Assembly: GCF_023206395.1 (NCBI RefSeq)
Contig: NZ_CP066150.1
Span: 1,364,001 to 1,428,000 of the forward strand
Direction: 5' to 3'
Length of the DNA stretch: 64,000 nt
Source of the DNA: Vibrio sp. ED004
GTDB lineage: Bacteria > Pseudomonadota > Gammaproteobacteria > Enterobacterales > Vibrionaceae
In this document: positions 18,364-26,502 of the stretch, piece by piece
Numbering within the stretch: the first letter of the stretch is position 1
Layout: the number at the start of each line of letters is the position of its first letter
The notes under the pieces: generated by a model
What the model saw: the letters and a program-made list of their open reading frames with translations, nothing else
Told to the model about the DNA's origin: nothing
The model's database searches: none
Position numbers and translations under genes: made by a program

Positions 18364-19432
18364 TCTCTCCTTTCAAATTCTTAGCCGAAGAAGCGAGAAG
18401 CGATCTTCGGCGTATCGTTGCTAAGCTGAATGCGGTCAAATACATCACTACAACAATCGCCATCAAATAATGGTGCAGCCCCTGTTTAGGGCGATAAGTG
18501 GTACTCTCATACAGTTGAGGTTCTAGCTCACCAATTTGAGCATAGGCTTTGGTCAGTTCGTCGCGGTTAAGCGCTTCAAAGGCTTCGCCACCAGATTCTT
18601 GAGCCACACGTTTGATGGTTTCCATATCCAGAGCAACCTCTCCAACGGTTTGCGGATCGCCCATCGCAATAACGTGAATTCGAACGCCCTTAGCCTTAGC
18701 GACTTTTGCGGCATCGATAGGCTCAACAAAGCTTCCTGTATCATTGCCGTCTGTTAATACGATCACGACTTTCTCTTTTTCGTTGGTATCGACGTTTGAA
18801 TCTTGAACGACAGCACTTTGCTTTTCACTCTGTTCAAACACCTTGATCGCCAAGCCAATTGCATCGCCTAAGTGCGTACTTTGCCCTGCCATCGCCACGT
18901 CGGTTTGATTAAGCAGTTCAAGCCATACCTCTTGGTCTGCGGTAAATGGCGTTTGTACAAACGCTGCATCACCAAACAAGATCAAACCGAGTCGGTCCCC
19001 TTTTCTGGTTTTCGCGAAATCGGCTAACACCTCTTTGGTCGCATCTAAACGAGAGATTTTATCGCCTTGCTGAGAGGTAAAATCTTGTTCTGCCATTGAG
19101 CCTGACAAATCGACAACCACCATCACATCACGACCTAATTGTTCGCGAACCTGTGGCTCACCAAGAATGGTTGGTTTCGCTAACGCGCACACGACCAATA
19201 TCCAAGTAATAATCAGTGTGGTTCGTTGCCACCAGCTTGGTGTTAACTGGCTGGCACCTTCTGACGGCGCTTCCCCAATCGCTTCAACCAGCTCTCGGAA
19301 AAATGGCACCTTAATCGCCATTTGCTTAGTCCGATAAGCTGGCACTGCAAAGTAAACCAACAATGGCAGAGGCAGCGCGATAAACCACAGCGGGTGCGCA
19401 AATTCAAAGCTGGCAGATAAAACATCAAACAT
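18353..19432 (-). CDS. batA: BatA-type VWA-domain membrane protein
   Basis: 359 residues. TM helices lie at about 13-31 and 71-86, then a VWA domain with an intact metal-ion-dependent adhesion site: D108-L-S110-G-S112 (VVVDLSGSM), a Thr in FGDAAFVQTPFT and VVIVLTDGNDTGS. A closing TM is at about 322-340. The site is complete here, whereas the DUF58 protein upstream has a changed motif. The start overlaps the DUF4381 gene by 8 bp. It likely partners BatB and MoxR at the inner membrane. Confidence 0.9.
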   Translation of the reverse strand: MFDVLSASFEFAHPLWFIALPLPLLVYFAVPAYRTKQMAIKVPFFRELVEAIGEAPSEGASQLTPSWWQRTTLIITWILVVCALAKPTILGEPQVREQLGRDVMVVVDLSGSMAEQDFTSQQGDKISRLDATKEVLADFAKTRKGDRLGLILFGDAAFVQTPFTADQEVWLELLNQTDVAMAGQSTHLGDAIGLAIKVFEQSEKQSAVVQDSNVDTNEKEKVVIVLTDGNDTGSFVEPIDAAKVAKAKGVRIHVIAMGDPQTVGEVALDMETIKRVAQESGGEAFEALNRDELTKAYAQIGELEPQLYESTTYRPKQGLHHYLMAIVVVMYLTAFSLATIRRRSLLASSAKNLKGESDA

Positions 19433-19967
19433 TGTCTTGCCCCTCAGCCGTTACCTGTACATTCGGTTTGTGAACTTTTAACCACATCATCGCGGTTTGA
19501 ATTACCTCTAAACGCTGTTCAAAGCTCAAACGGACATTAGGGTCAATTAAGCTCTGCATCCATAATTCCGAGACTTCATCGGCAAAGAACGCATTGCTGT
19601 TTTCACTGGTGTTGGCGCTAACAGGCAGGTAAGCATTCAAACGGTTGACATAGGCTTGGTCAAACAGCTTGGCATTGCTGCTGTCTAGGTAGCGAAGCAC
19701 CACTTTGAGTACTTTAAAGGTTCGTTCGGTGGAGTTCTTGTCTCGTGCATCCAATACCATGAGCTCTTGAAGCGCTTCTTTACGATAACGGTTACTCCAC
19801 CATCTCAGCGCCAAACGATAAGCCAGATAGATAGCGACCAATAACAGAATAATGCCGAGGATCTTCCAACCAATGGTTTGCGGCATCCAGCTCACACTCG
19901 TGGGAATGGCGACATCGTGCAGATCGCGAAGGATATAAGTACTTGGAGGCGTGTGTTCAACGGCCAT
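19425..19967 (-). CDS. DUF4381 membrane protein
   Basis: 180 residues with a short N-terminal part (LRDLHDVAIPTSVSWMPQT, typical of the family), one TM helix at about 29-50 (GWKILGIILLLVAIYLAYRLALRWW) and a cytoplasmic helical domain. DUF4381 proteins occur only in MoxR/Bat operons. The stop overlaps batA and the start directly follows the DUF58 gene. No enzymatic motif is visible; it is likely an assembly factor. Confidence 0.85.
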   Translation of the reverse strand: MAVEHTPPSTYILRDLHDVAIPTSVSWMPQTIGWKILGIILLLVAIYLAYRLALRWWSNRYRKEALQELMVLDARDKNSTERTFKVLKVVLRYLDSSNAKLFDQAYVNRLNAYLPVSANTSENSNAFFADEVSELWMQSLIDPNVRLSFEQRLEVIQTAMMWLKVHKPNVQVTAEGQDNV

Positions 19968-20930
19968 CTAGCGCCCTCCCACCAGCTTTTGCAGCTGTGA
20001 TATGTGATTGCCCGAGGTGTCTAATTCGATATAAGGAAGGTTTTTCATCGCCATCAATTTAGCAAGCGACTGTTTCTGAAGTGCCGCTTTTTGGGCAAGG
20101 CTTTCACTTGCAAGGTTAACCTTAGATTGGCTATCCAGATTAAGTTGAAAGCGACCATCACCCACCACCCAGTTTGCGCTAGCCAGATCTTGAGGCAATG
20201 ATTGTTCTAATGGATCGGTCACCATAATGGCTAAGATGTCGTTGTGTTGCTGCAGTTGTTTTAGTCGGTCAAGATGTTGCTCTTGGCAATCTCGCCAATC
20301 ACTAATAAAGATTAAGGTCGATTGCTTTAATCTCATTCGTTTTATCAGTTCAATCCACTGGCTAAACCCAACACCTTCGCTGTCGCTTACACTGACACCT
20401 AAGCTTTGATTGGCTTTGGTGAGGTGTTTTAGTTGAGCCAATAAGTCCGATTGAGAACGCTGCGCTTTGGTATGAAAGAGCTTTTGGTGTGAGGCTAAAA
20501 CGAAGCCGACTCGGTCACCATCTTTCAGCACTCGCCATCCACACAATGCAGCGACTTCAGCGGCCACAACGGATTTCATGGTGTTTTGAGATGCAAAAAA
20601 CATCGAGCTGCGCTGATCGACGCAGATCATCACATTTCGGTCTTTCTCTTCGGTATAGCTGCGAACATGAGGCTTACCTGTTCGCATGGTGACTTTCCAA
20701 TCAAGATTGCGAATATCATCACCCAGTTGGTAATGACGCAACTCCTCGAAGTTCAACCCACGGCCACGGAATAGAGAATTATGTCGACCCGACAATACAC
20801 TGCCAGCCTTTAGATGTGGCAGCAGAGAAAACGACTCAACTTGAGCTTGTATTCGCACTAACCTTGAATAGTCGCAGTATAAGCGTGGATCAAGGCCTTG
20901 CGATTTGGGAGCTTGTGTTGGCTTCGCCAT
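19968..20930 (-). CDS. DUF58 (VWA-like) protein
   Basis: 320 residues, soluble. It carries the DUF58 signature GRGLNFEELRHYQLGDDIRN followed by LDWKVTMRTGKPHVR. The VWA-like part begins VMICVDQRSSMFF, where the usual DxSxS metal motif reads D-Q-R-S-S, so metal binding is doubtful. DUF58 proteins are regular partners of MoxR ATPases. It is the second gene, 12 bp after moxR. Confidence 0.88.
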   Translation of the reverse strand: MAKPTQAPKSQGLDPRLYCDYSRLVRIQAQVESFSLLPHLKAGSVLSGRHNSLFRGRGLNFEELRHYQLGDDIRNLDWKVTMRTGKPHVRSYTEEKDRNVMICVDQRSSMFFASQNTMKSVVAAEVAALCGWRVLKDGDRVGFVLASHQKLFHTKAQRSQSDLLAQLKHLTKANQSLGVSVSDSEGVGFSQWIELIKRMRLKQSTLIFISDWRDCQEQHLDRLKQLQQHNDILAIMVTDPLEQSLPQDLASANWVVGDGRFQLNLDSQSKVNLASESLAQKAALQKQSLAKLMAMKNLPYIELDTSGNHISQLQKLVGGR

Positions 20931-20942
20931 GACGCCCCCTAG

Positions 20943-21926
20943 TTATCCGATCTCAACATTATCAAGCAGTTCTTCAACCACTCTTTGATGGTCAACACCA
21001 TCGGCCAATGCGTCATAAGAGAGTGAGAATCGATGACCTAACACGGTTGGTAGCATCGCTCGCACATCGTCTAACGTGACGTGGTCACGCCCTTGTAGCC
21101 AAGCATAAGCGCGAGCACATTTATCCAATGAGATTGACGCTCGTGGGCTTGAACCAATCTCAATCCATTTAGACAAGTTTGATTCAGGGTAACGCTCTGG
21201 CTTACGAGTCGCCATCACCAAGGCCACAATGTAGTTCTCGACTAAATCAGAGACCGCAATATCAGGAAGTTGGCGACGAGCTTCAAGTACCAATTCAGGC
21301 TCAATATGCTGTGGTGTGACTAATTCTGAACTTGTCTCACTGCCTAGCTCTTCACTGCGCACCAATCGAATGATGTCACGCTCCGCTTCGTCTTCTGGGT
21401 AGTAGACCGTTACTTTCATGATGAAACGGTCCATTTGTGCCTCAGGTAGCGGATACGTGCCTTCTTGTTCAACCGGGTTTTGAGTCGCTAACACCATGAA
21501 CAAGTCTGGAAGGATATGAGTTTGGCCACCCACGGTTATCGTGCCTTCCGCCATCGCTTCAAGCAGTGCCGCTTGTACCTTTGCAGGCGCACGGTTCACT
21601 TCATCGGCTAGAACAATGCTATTGAAAATAGGACCCGGTTGGAAATGCAGTTGCGGCTTGCCATCTAGCTCTTGATACACCTCGGTACCCGTCACATCTG
21701 ATGGCAATAAGTCAGGCGTGAACTGAATTCGCCCAAAGCTTGTGTTCAATAAATTCGCTAGCGACTTGACCGAGCGTGTTTTCGCTGTGCCGGGAAGCCC
21801 TTCTAGAAGCACATGGCCATTGGTCAATAATCCGATTACCAGAGCCCGAACGACGTGACTCTGACCGATAACACTTTTCTCTGTCTGTTCAATCAGTTGG
21901 TTTATTGCTTGTTGCGCATGGTTCAT
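20943..21926 (-). CDS. moxR: MoxR-family AAA+ ATPase
   Basis: 327 residues. Walker A is GLPGTAKT (43-50), Walker B is IVLADEVNRAP, and sensor 1 is in VLATQNPVEQEGTYPLPEAQ, the MoxR family signature, followed by the C-terminal lid (SPRASISLDK, LPTVLGHRFSLSYDA). MoxR ATPases act with VWA proteins as chaperones in maturation of periplasmic or respiratory complexes. It is the first gene of a six-gene operon. A 29-bp palindromic element lies 47-75 bp upstream. Confidence 0.93.
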   Translation of the reverse strand: MNHAQQAINQLIEQTEKSVIGQSHVVRALVIGLLTNGHVLLEGLPGTAKTRSVKSLANLLNTSFGRIQFTPDLLPSDVTGTEVYQELDGKPQLHFQPGPIFNSIVLADEVNRAPAKVQAALLEAMAEGTITVGGQTHILPDLFMVLATQNPVEQEGTYPLPEAQMDRFIMKVTVYYPEDEAERDIIRLVRSEELGSETSSELVTPQHIEPELVLEARRQLPDIAVSDLVENYIVALVMATRKPERYPESNLSKWIEIGSSPRASISLDKCARAYAWLQGRDHVTLDDVRAMLPTVLGHRFSLSYDALADGVDHQRVVEELLDNVEIG

Positions 21927-21972
21927 AGGTCTTCCCTTAATTCAATCTGGCTGCGTACATCCTACTCACAAG

Positions 21973-22001
21973 CCCCATAACTATTAGTTATAAACACCAT
22001 A
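21973..22001. promoter_or_regulatory. 29-bp palindromic element upstream of moxR (copy 1)
   Basis: CCCC followed by ATAACT-ATT-AGTTAT (21977-21991, an exact dyad) and AAACACCATA. The same 29-bp layout with only three changes occurs at 26387-26415 before the sulfatase gene. Distance to the moxR ATG is 47 bp, suitable for an operator or activator site. Confidence 0.6.
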
Positions 22002-22039
22002 GCCACGTCAATTCTGGCGCTTTATTTCAGCTCAGCTTT

Positions 22040-24406
22040 CTACTGACTAATCGCTTTCAATTGGTTAATCGCCTCCGGTGGCGCCACCTTACTCAATGAC
22101 GAAATACATTGTTCAAACGCTTTTGCTGCGCCCGGTTTCTGGTAATTCCGCGCTAAGATTTCACACTGTGCATACAGGTGTTGTGGATTGCGGCTAAATT
22201 GGTACGCCTTGTGTAATGACTTATTTGCCGCAAGTACATCCGACTTCTCTAAAGCCAAACCATACACATACCAATATTGCGGGTCGGTTTGTGCGGTTTC
22301 TGCCGCTTGTTTTAGGTAGTTGGTTGCCTGTTTGTAGTCTTTCACTCGCAACATTGATAACCCTGCACTGTATGGCAGCACACTTGATTTTGGTTGCGCT
22401 TGAATGCCTTGTTTCAATGTCGCTAACGCTTTTGGTTCGTCGCCCAGTGCACGATACAAATCAGCCAAGTTGGCGTAGCTGTTTTCGAAGTAAGGCTCGA
22501 TTTCGATAGCACCTTGATAAAACTCAATCGCTTTGTCGTGCTGACCTAAATCTCGGTAAACGTTACCTAAGTTCGTGCGGCCAAACCCTCTGTCAGCATT
22601 GAATTGTTGTATCTCAATGTACTCTTCCAATGCAGGCTTGATTTGGTCTTTCTGCAGCGGATTCATTTCTCCCCAGTAACGCACTAGCGCGCCTGCGGTT
22701 TCGGAACGAATCGACAATACAGAGTCCTTCAATAGTGGCTCTAGGATCTGCCAACGATCAGTGAATGGAAAACCGGACGAGCCTTGCACAACACCCAAGC
22801 GGATCATTTCATCATCGTGTTTCACCGCTCTTGCCAATGAGATGAGCGTATTCTTGCCCGTGTTGCCACCCAAGCGCTCTAAACTTGAAGCACGGATGAT
22901 ATTACTTAAGCTTGAGTCTTGAGCAGAATACGCCAATGCATCTTCTGCGCCTCTGTGCCCTATCGAATCAGCATAAAAAGCAACGGCAAAGTGTTGTTGG
23001 TTACGATACTTAGAATCTGGGAACCACTTACCAATTTGTTGATCGGCCCATTGATCTGTTTGGTCTTCATGACAGCTAGTACACACGTTCGGTGTTTTAG
23101 TGTGTTGGCTAATATCCGGCCGTGGGATATGCCAGCTGTGGTCACGCCTTGGATCGACTTCCATGTACGTCGTTTCTGGCATGTGACAAGTGGTACATTG
23201 TGAAGCTTCAGTATTGGCTTCATGGAATGTGTGCTTTTCAGGCGTGTATTCAGAGGCAATGTGACACTGGCTACACACGGCTTCTTCAGCAATCTTCAGT
23301 TCTGCAGTATGAGGATCGTGACAGTTAGTGCACGTAACGCCTTTCTCTGCCATCACTGATTGTAAGAAAGATCCGTAAACGTAATCTTCATCGTAGATTT
23401 GGCCATCGTTGTGGTAAAGCTCAGGGGTAATCAGGCTCAAGCGGTATTTATCAAAGAATGACCCATTGACGTGATCACCGGTTTCATTCAACTGAGTGCG
23501 TCGGCTGTGGCACTGGGCACAGGTTTGAACTTGGTTGGTATGAATGATGTCTTTTGGTTGCAGGGTTGAATTACCCTCTTGATAGATCCACTCTTTCACC
23601 GACTTCGACAAGTCACGGTCAAAACCGTAATACGCCGAGACATAGGCATCTTTTCCACCTTTAGCTTCGACTAGCTGAGCTTGCTCAACGTGCTCACTGG
23701 CAGGGCCATGACACGCCTCACAACCGACATTAATCTCCGACCAAGTAGTGTGGTAGGTATTACTTGCGCTGTCGTAGTTCTTTTCTAGGTTCGTTGAGTG
23801 GCAGTCTGCACACATGAAGTTCCAGTTCTGACCACTGTTGGTCCAGTAGAATTCATCCGTGTTGGTGGTATCTGGATAGAGGTGAAACCAACGCTGGCCG
23901 CCTTCTCCCTCACCACGAGAATCCCAAGCAAAAGGAATCAACTGAACACGCCCGTCTTCAAACTCAACCATGTATTGTTGAAGAGGTTCAAAGGCAAAGG
24001 TATAGCTGATTTTGTAATCTTTGAATTGGCCGTCTGGCCCTTCGATATTGAACCAAAATTCATCACCCTTTCGAAAAAAACGGTTGGGCTTTCCTTTATG
24101 AGTCACGGTTTGATCGTCGAAGTTGCCCAACACAGATTCATCGTCGGCGTGCTTCATCGCCATATCATGATGAGAACCTTGCCACGCTTCCACTTCTGCT
24201 GTGTGACAGTCGATACAAGCTTCAGATCCAACATACGTTGCTTTAGAGTTGGCATGCGAAGCTTCTGATCCAACGGATAAAGCCTGTTCATTGGCATGCG
24301 CATCGAAACTGAGCAGCGACAACATAGGTAAAGACAACATTGCGGATAATACTGCAACTCGCTGGTGTTTCAATCCGTTCACTAGCAAGCACAACCGTGC
24401 AGACAT
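22040..24406 (-). CDS. Octaheme c-type cytochrome with HEAT/TPR C-terminal half
   Basis: A 788-residue periplasmic protein with a signal peptide ending about residue 38. The N-terminal half has eight CXXCH haem sites: CIDCH, CADCH, CEACH, CAQCH, CTNCH, CSQCH, CTTCH and CTSCH. Pieces such as HHDMAMKHADDESVLGNFDD and CHDPHTAEL are as in multihaem cytochromes related to the NrfA/HAO-associated group. From about residue 480 it has HEAT-like and then TPR repeats (NLGNVYRDLGQHDKAIEFYQ, SYANLADLYRALGDEPKAL). That half is a paralogue of the protein at 7980-9038. It could shuttle electrons or act as an oxidoreductase, with the TPRs recruiting partners. AAGGA lies 5 bases before the ATG. No haem-lyase genes are nearby. 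Confidence 0.88.
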   Translation of the reverse strand: MSARLCLLVNGLKHQRVAVLSAMLSLPMLSLLSFDAHANEQALSVGSEASHANSKATYVGSEACIDCHTAEVEAWQGSHHDMAMKHADDESVLGNFDDQTVTHKGKPNRFFRKGDEFWFNIEGPDGQFKDYKISYTFAFEPLQQYMVEFEDGRVQLIPFAWDSRGEGEGGQRWFHLYPDTTNTDEFYWTNSGQNWNFMCADCHSTNLEKNYDSASNTYHTTWSEINVGCEACHGPASEHVEQAQLVEAKGGKDAYVSAYYGFDRDLSKSVKEWIYQEGNSTLQPKDIIHTNQVQTCAQCHSRRTQLNETGDHVNGSFFDKYRLSLITPELYHNDGQIYDEDYVYGSFLQSVMAEKGVTCTNCHDPHTAELKIAEEAVCSQCHIASEYTPEKHTFHEANTEASQCTTCHMPETTYMEVDPRRDHSWHIPRPDISQHTKTPNVCTSCHEDQTDQWADQQIGKWFPDSKYRNQQHFAVAFYADSIGHRGAEDALAYSAQDSSLSNIIRASSLERLGGNTGKNTLISLARAVKHDDEMIRLGVVQGSSGFPFTDRWQILEPLLKDSVLSIRSETAGALVRYWGEMNPLQKDQIKPALEEYIEIQQFNADRGFGRTNLGNVYRDLGQHDKAIEFYQGAIEIEPYFENSYANLADLYRALGDEPKALATLKQGIQAQPKSSVLPYSAGLSMLRVKDYKQATNYLKQAAETAQTDPQYWYVYGLALEKSDVLAANKSLHKAYQFSRNPQHLYAQCEILARNYQKPGAAKAFEQCISSLSKVAPPEAINQLKAISQ

Positions 24407-24547
24407 AACATTCCTTGTTTTTATACATCCTTATGCTTAATAAGGTAGACGCAAAAACAATGAATTTACAATTATTTAGTGGCAGTGAGCTTGATTGTTG
24501 TGACTCATATTCACGACTGGTATTTACTCATCGATATGCGCATAAAA

Positions 24548-24577
24548 AAAGAGCTCCTAGGAGCTCTTTGTGTTTTC
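24548..24577 (-). terminator. Terminator of the frameshifted sulfatase
   Basis: A perfect 22-bp palindrome, AAAGAGCTCC-TA... mirrored (24548-24569). On the minus strand it is followed by seven T. It lies in the 207-bp gap before the octaheme gene. Confidence 0.75.
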
Positions 24578-24613
24578 AGTTTCATCAAGCTTTCAGTTTC
24601 AATAAACCAAAGC

Positions 24614-26156
24614 TTACTTGTTATGGTTCTCTTGGAGTTTTTCCATAACCTGATCCAAGCTAAAGCTTGCTGCTTTTTGACGTGGTGGGTATTCAGCAAA
24701 TGTTTCTAAGAATTTGCCAACATACGCTTGAGCAGGAACAAACATATAAGCATGGTCTAACAACCAGTCGTAGTATGTGTTCGATGTGATATCTGCATTT
24801 TCGTATGGGTCCATACGCAGGTTAAACAGCTTAGGAAGACGCAACGTCACGAACGGCTCTGACCAAATCTGCATGGTACCCGTTGCACGCTGCTCCATGA
24901 ACACCGCTTTCCATTGGTTGTAACGAAGCGCCGCTAAATCACCATCATCGGTAAAGTAGAAGACCTCATGACGACGACCTTTCTCTTCTTCACCGGTTAG
25001 GTAAGGAAGGAAGTTATAACCATCTAGGTGAACCTTAAACGTTTTATCACCCGCAGTATGACCTTTCAGCAGTTTCTCTTTGATTTGATCATCACCAGCG
25101 GCTGCAACGAAGGTTGGCATCCAGTCCATGTGGTGCATAATTTCGTTTGAAACGCTGCCCGGTTCAATCTTACCAGGCCAACGAACCATTGCTGGTACAC
25201 GGTATGCGCCTTCCCAGTTGGTGTTTTTCTCACCACGGAACGGCGTTGTACCCGCATCAGGCCAAGAGTTCATGTGTGGACCATTATCCGTTGAGTAGAA
25301 AACAATCGTGTTGTCTTTGATTCCCAACTCGTCGACTTGTTTCAGTAACTGTCCAACGTGTCGATCGTGCTCTACCATCAGCGTAGTTACCAACGCCTGT
25401 CACACCTTTACTGTCCGCTTTCACGTGCGTTCTAAAGTGCATACGTGTAGCATTCCACCAAACGAAGAATGGCTTGTCGGCTTTCACTGCGCGATCCATA
25501 AAATGAAGCGCGGCATCGAGCGTTTCTTCATCGACCGTTTCCATACGCTTACGTGTTAATGGACCCGTATCTTCAATCTTGCCGTCAGCAAATGATTTGA
25601 TAACACCACGTGGGCCAAATTTCTTACGAAACTCTGGGTCGGTTGGGTAATCTTCATTTTCAGGCTCTTCTTCAGCATTTAGGTGATAAAGGTTGCCAAA
25701 AAATTCGTCAAACCCGTGCGCTGTTGGAAGAAACTCATCTTTATCGCCAAGGTGGTTTTTACCAAATTGACCTGTCATGTAACCCATAGGTTTAAGCAGT
25801 TCAGCAATGGTTGCATCTTCTGCTTGAAGGCCAATATCTGCACCCGGCAAGCCTACTTTACTTAAGCCTGTTCTGAGTACACTTTGACCTGTAATGAACG
25901 TAGAGCGACCTGCGGTACAAGATTGCTCTGCGTAGTAATCCGTAAACATCATGCCTTCTTTGGCGATGCTATCAATGTTCGGAGTTTGATACCCCATTAA
26001 GCCAAAGGTGTACGCACTGACATTAGATTGTCCAATGTCGTCACCCCAAATGACGAGAATATTCGGTTTTTCTGCCGCGAATGTGGTGGTGGAAGCCGCC
26101 ATCATCGCAGTACCCAAAATCGCTAATCGACGTTTGACGCCATATTTCGCTGTCAT
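24614..26156 (-). pseudogene. Sulfatase, broken by a 5-bp deletion
   Basis: An exported type I sulfatase with signal peptide ending TTTFAA, metal-binding IWGDDIGQ and the formylglycine motif C80-T-A-G-R. The frame is lost after NYADG near 25373-25378 and resumes as VEHDRHVGQLLKQVDELG to the stop at 24614. The intact paralogue across the intergenic region reads GCTGACGGTATGTTAGAGCAC at this point; this gene reads GCTGATGGTAGAGCAC. Five bases are missing between two GGTA copies, a slippage deletion. Both halves are otherwise well conserved, so the loss is recent, or an assembly fault. Without it the protein would have about 515 residues. The start at 26156 has GAGG 6 bases upstream. Confidence 0.88.
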
Positions 26157-26303
26157 AGAAACCTCTTCGTTAGTTATTTGCATCCTGCCCTACAACGTAT
26201 AGTCCATTTTTTGAACGATCGCGAGATTCGCTAAACTATTAATCTATTTGTCATTTTTCTTCACAGAGACGCGCACAACTGGGCGATAGAAATTACGTAT
26301 ATA

Positions 26304-26324
26304 AACATGATAAGGATCACACAT
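26304..26324. promoter_or_regulatory. Possible CRP site
   Basis: CATGA-TAAGGA-TCACA (26306-26321) matches the CRP consensus TGTGA-N6-TCACA in eight of ten positions. The right half is perfect. It is weak evidence on its own. Confidence 0.3.
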
Positions 26325-26386
26325 GACGTTAGAGGGTAAATTGAGCAAAACAGACCAAAGCCCTAAGAATCAGAAGGTTATAATAA

Positions 26387-26415
26387 CCCCATAACAATTA
26401 GTTATAACCACTATA
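26387..26415. promoter_or_regulatory. 29-bp palindromic element upstream of the sulfatase (copy 2)
   Basis: CCCC, then ATAACA-ATT-AGTTAT (26391-26405, one mismatch in the dyad), then AACCACTATA. It is 26 of 29 identical to the element before moxR at 21973-22001 and lies 88 bp before the sulfatase ATG. Confidence 0.6.
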
Positions 26416-26436
26416 AAAAGACACGATCGATTTTAG

Positions 26437-26481
26437 AGATTAATGTTTGCCCAACGATGTGTTGCTCTAACGCATTAATCT
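26437..26481 (+). promoter_or_regulatory. Inverted repeat in the sulfatase leader
   Basis: AGATTAATG (26437-26445) pairs with CATTAATCT (26473-26481), 21 bases before the ATG. It could form a 5' stem that stabilises the transcript or be an operator pair. Confidence 0.35.
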
Positions 26482-26502
26482 TTAAAGTGAATCGGAGTCC
26501 TT

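Larger units (their letters stand above)
26157..26502. other. Divergent promoter region between the two sulfatases
   Basis: These 346 bp hold a CRP-like half-palindrome (26304-26324), a GGTTATAATAACC dyad at 26376-26388, the second copy of the 29-bp element (26387-26415) and a 9-bp inverted repeat in the probable 5' leader of the plus-strand sulfatase (26437-26481). No coding frame of note is present. Confidence 0.6.
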
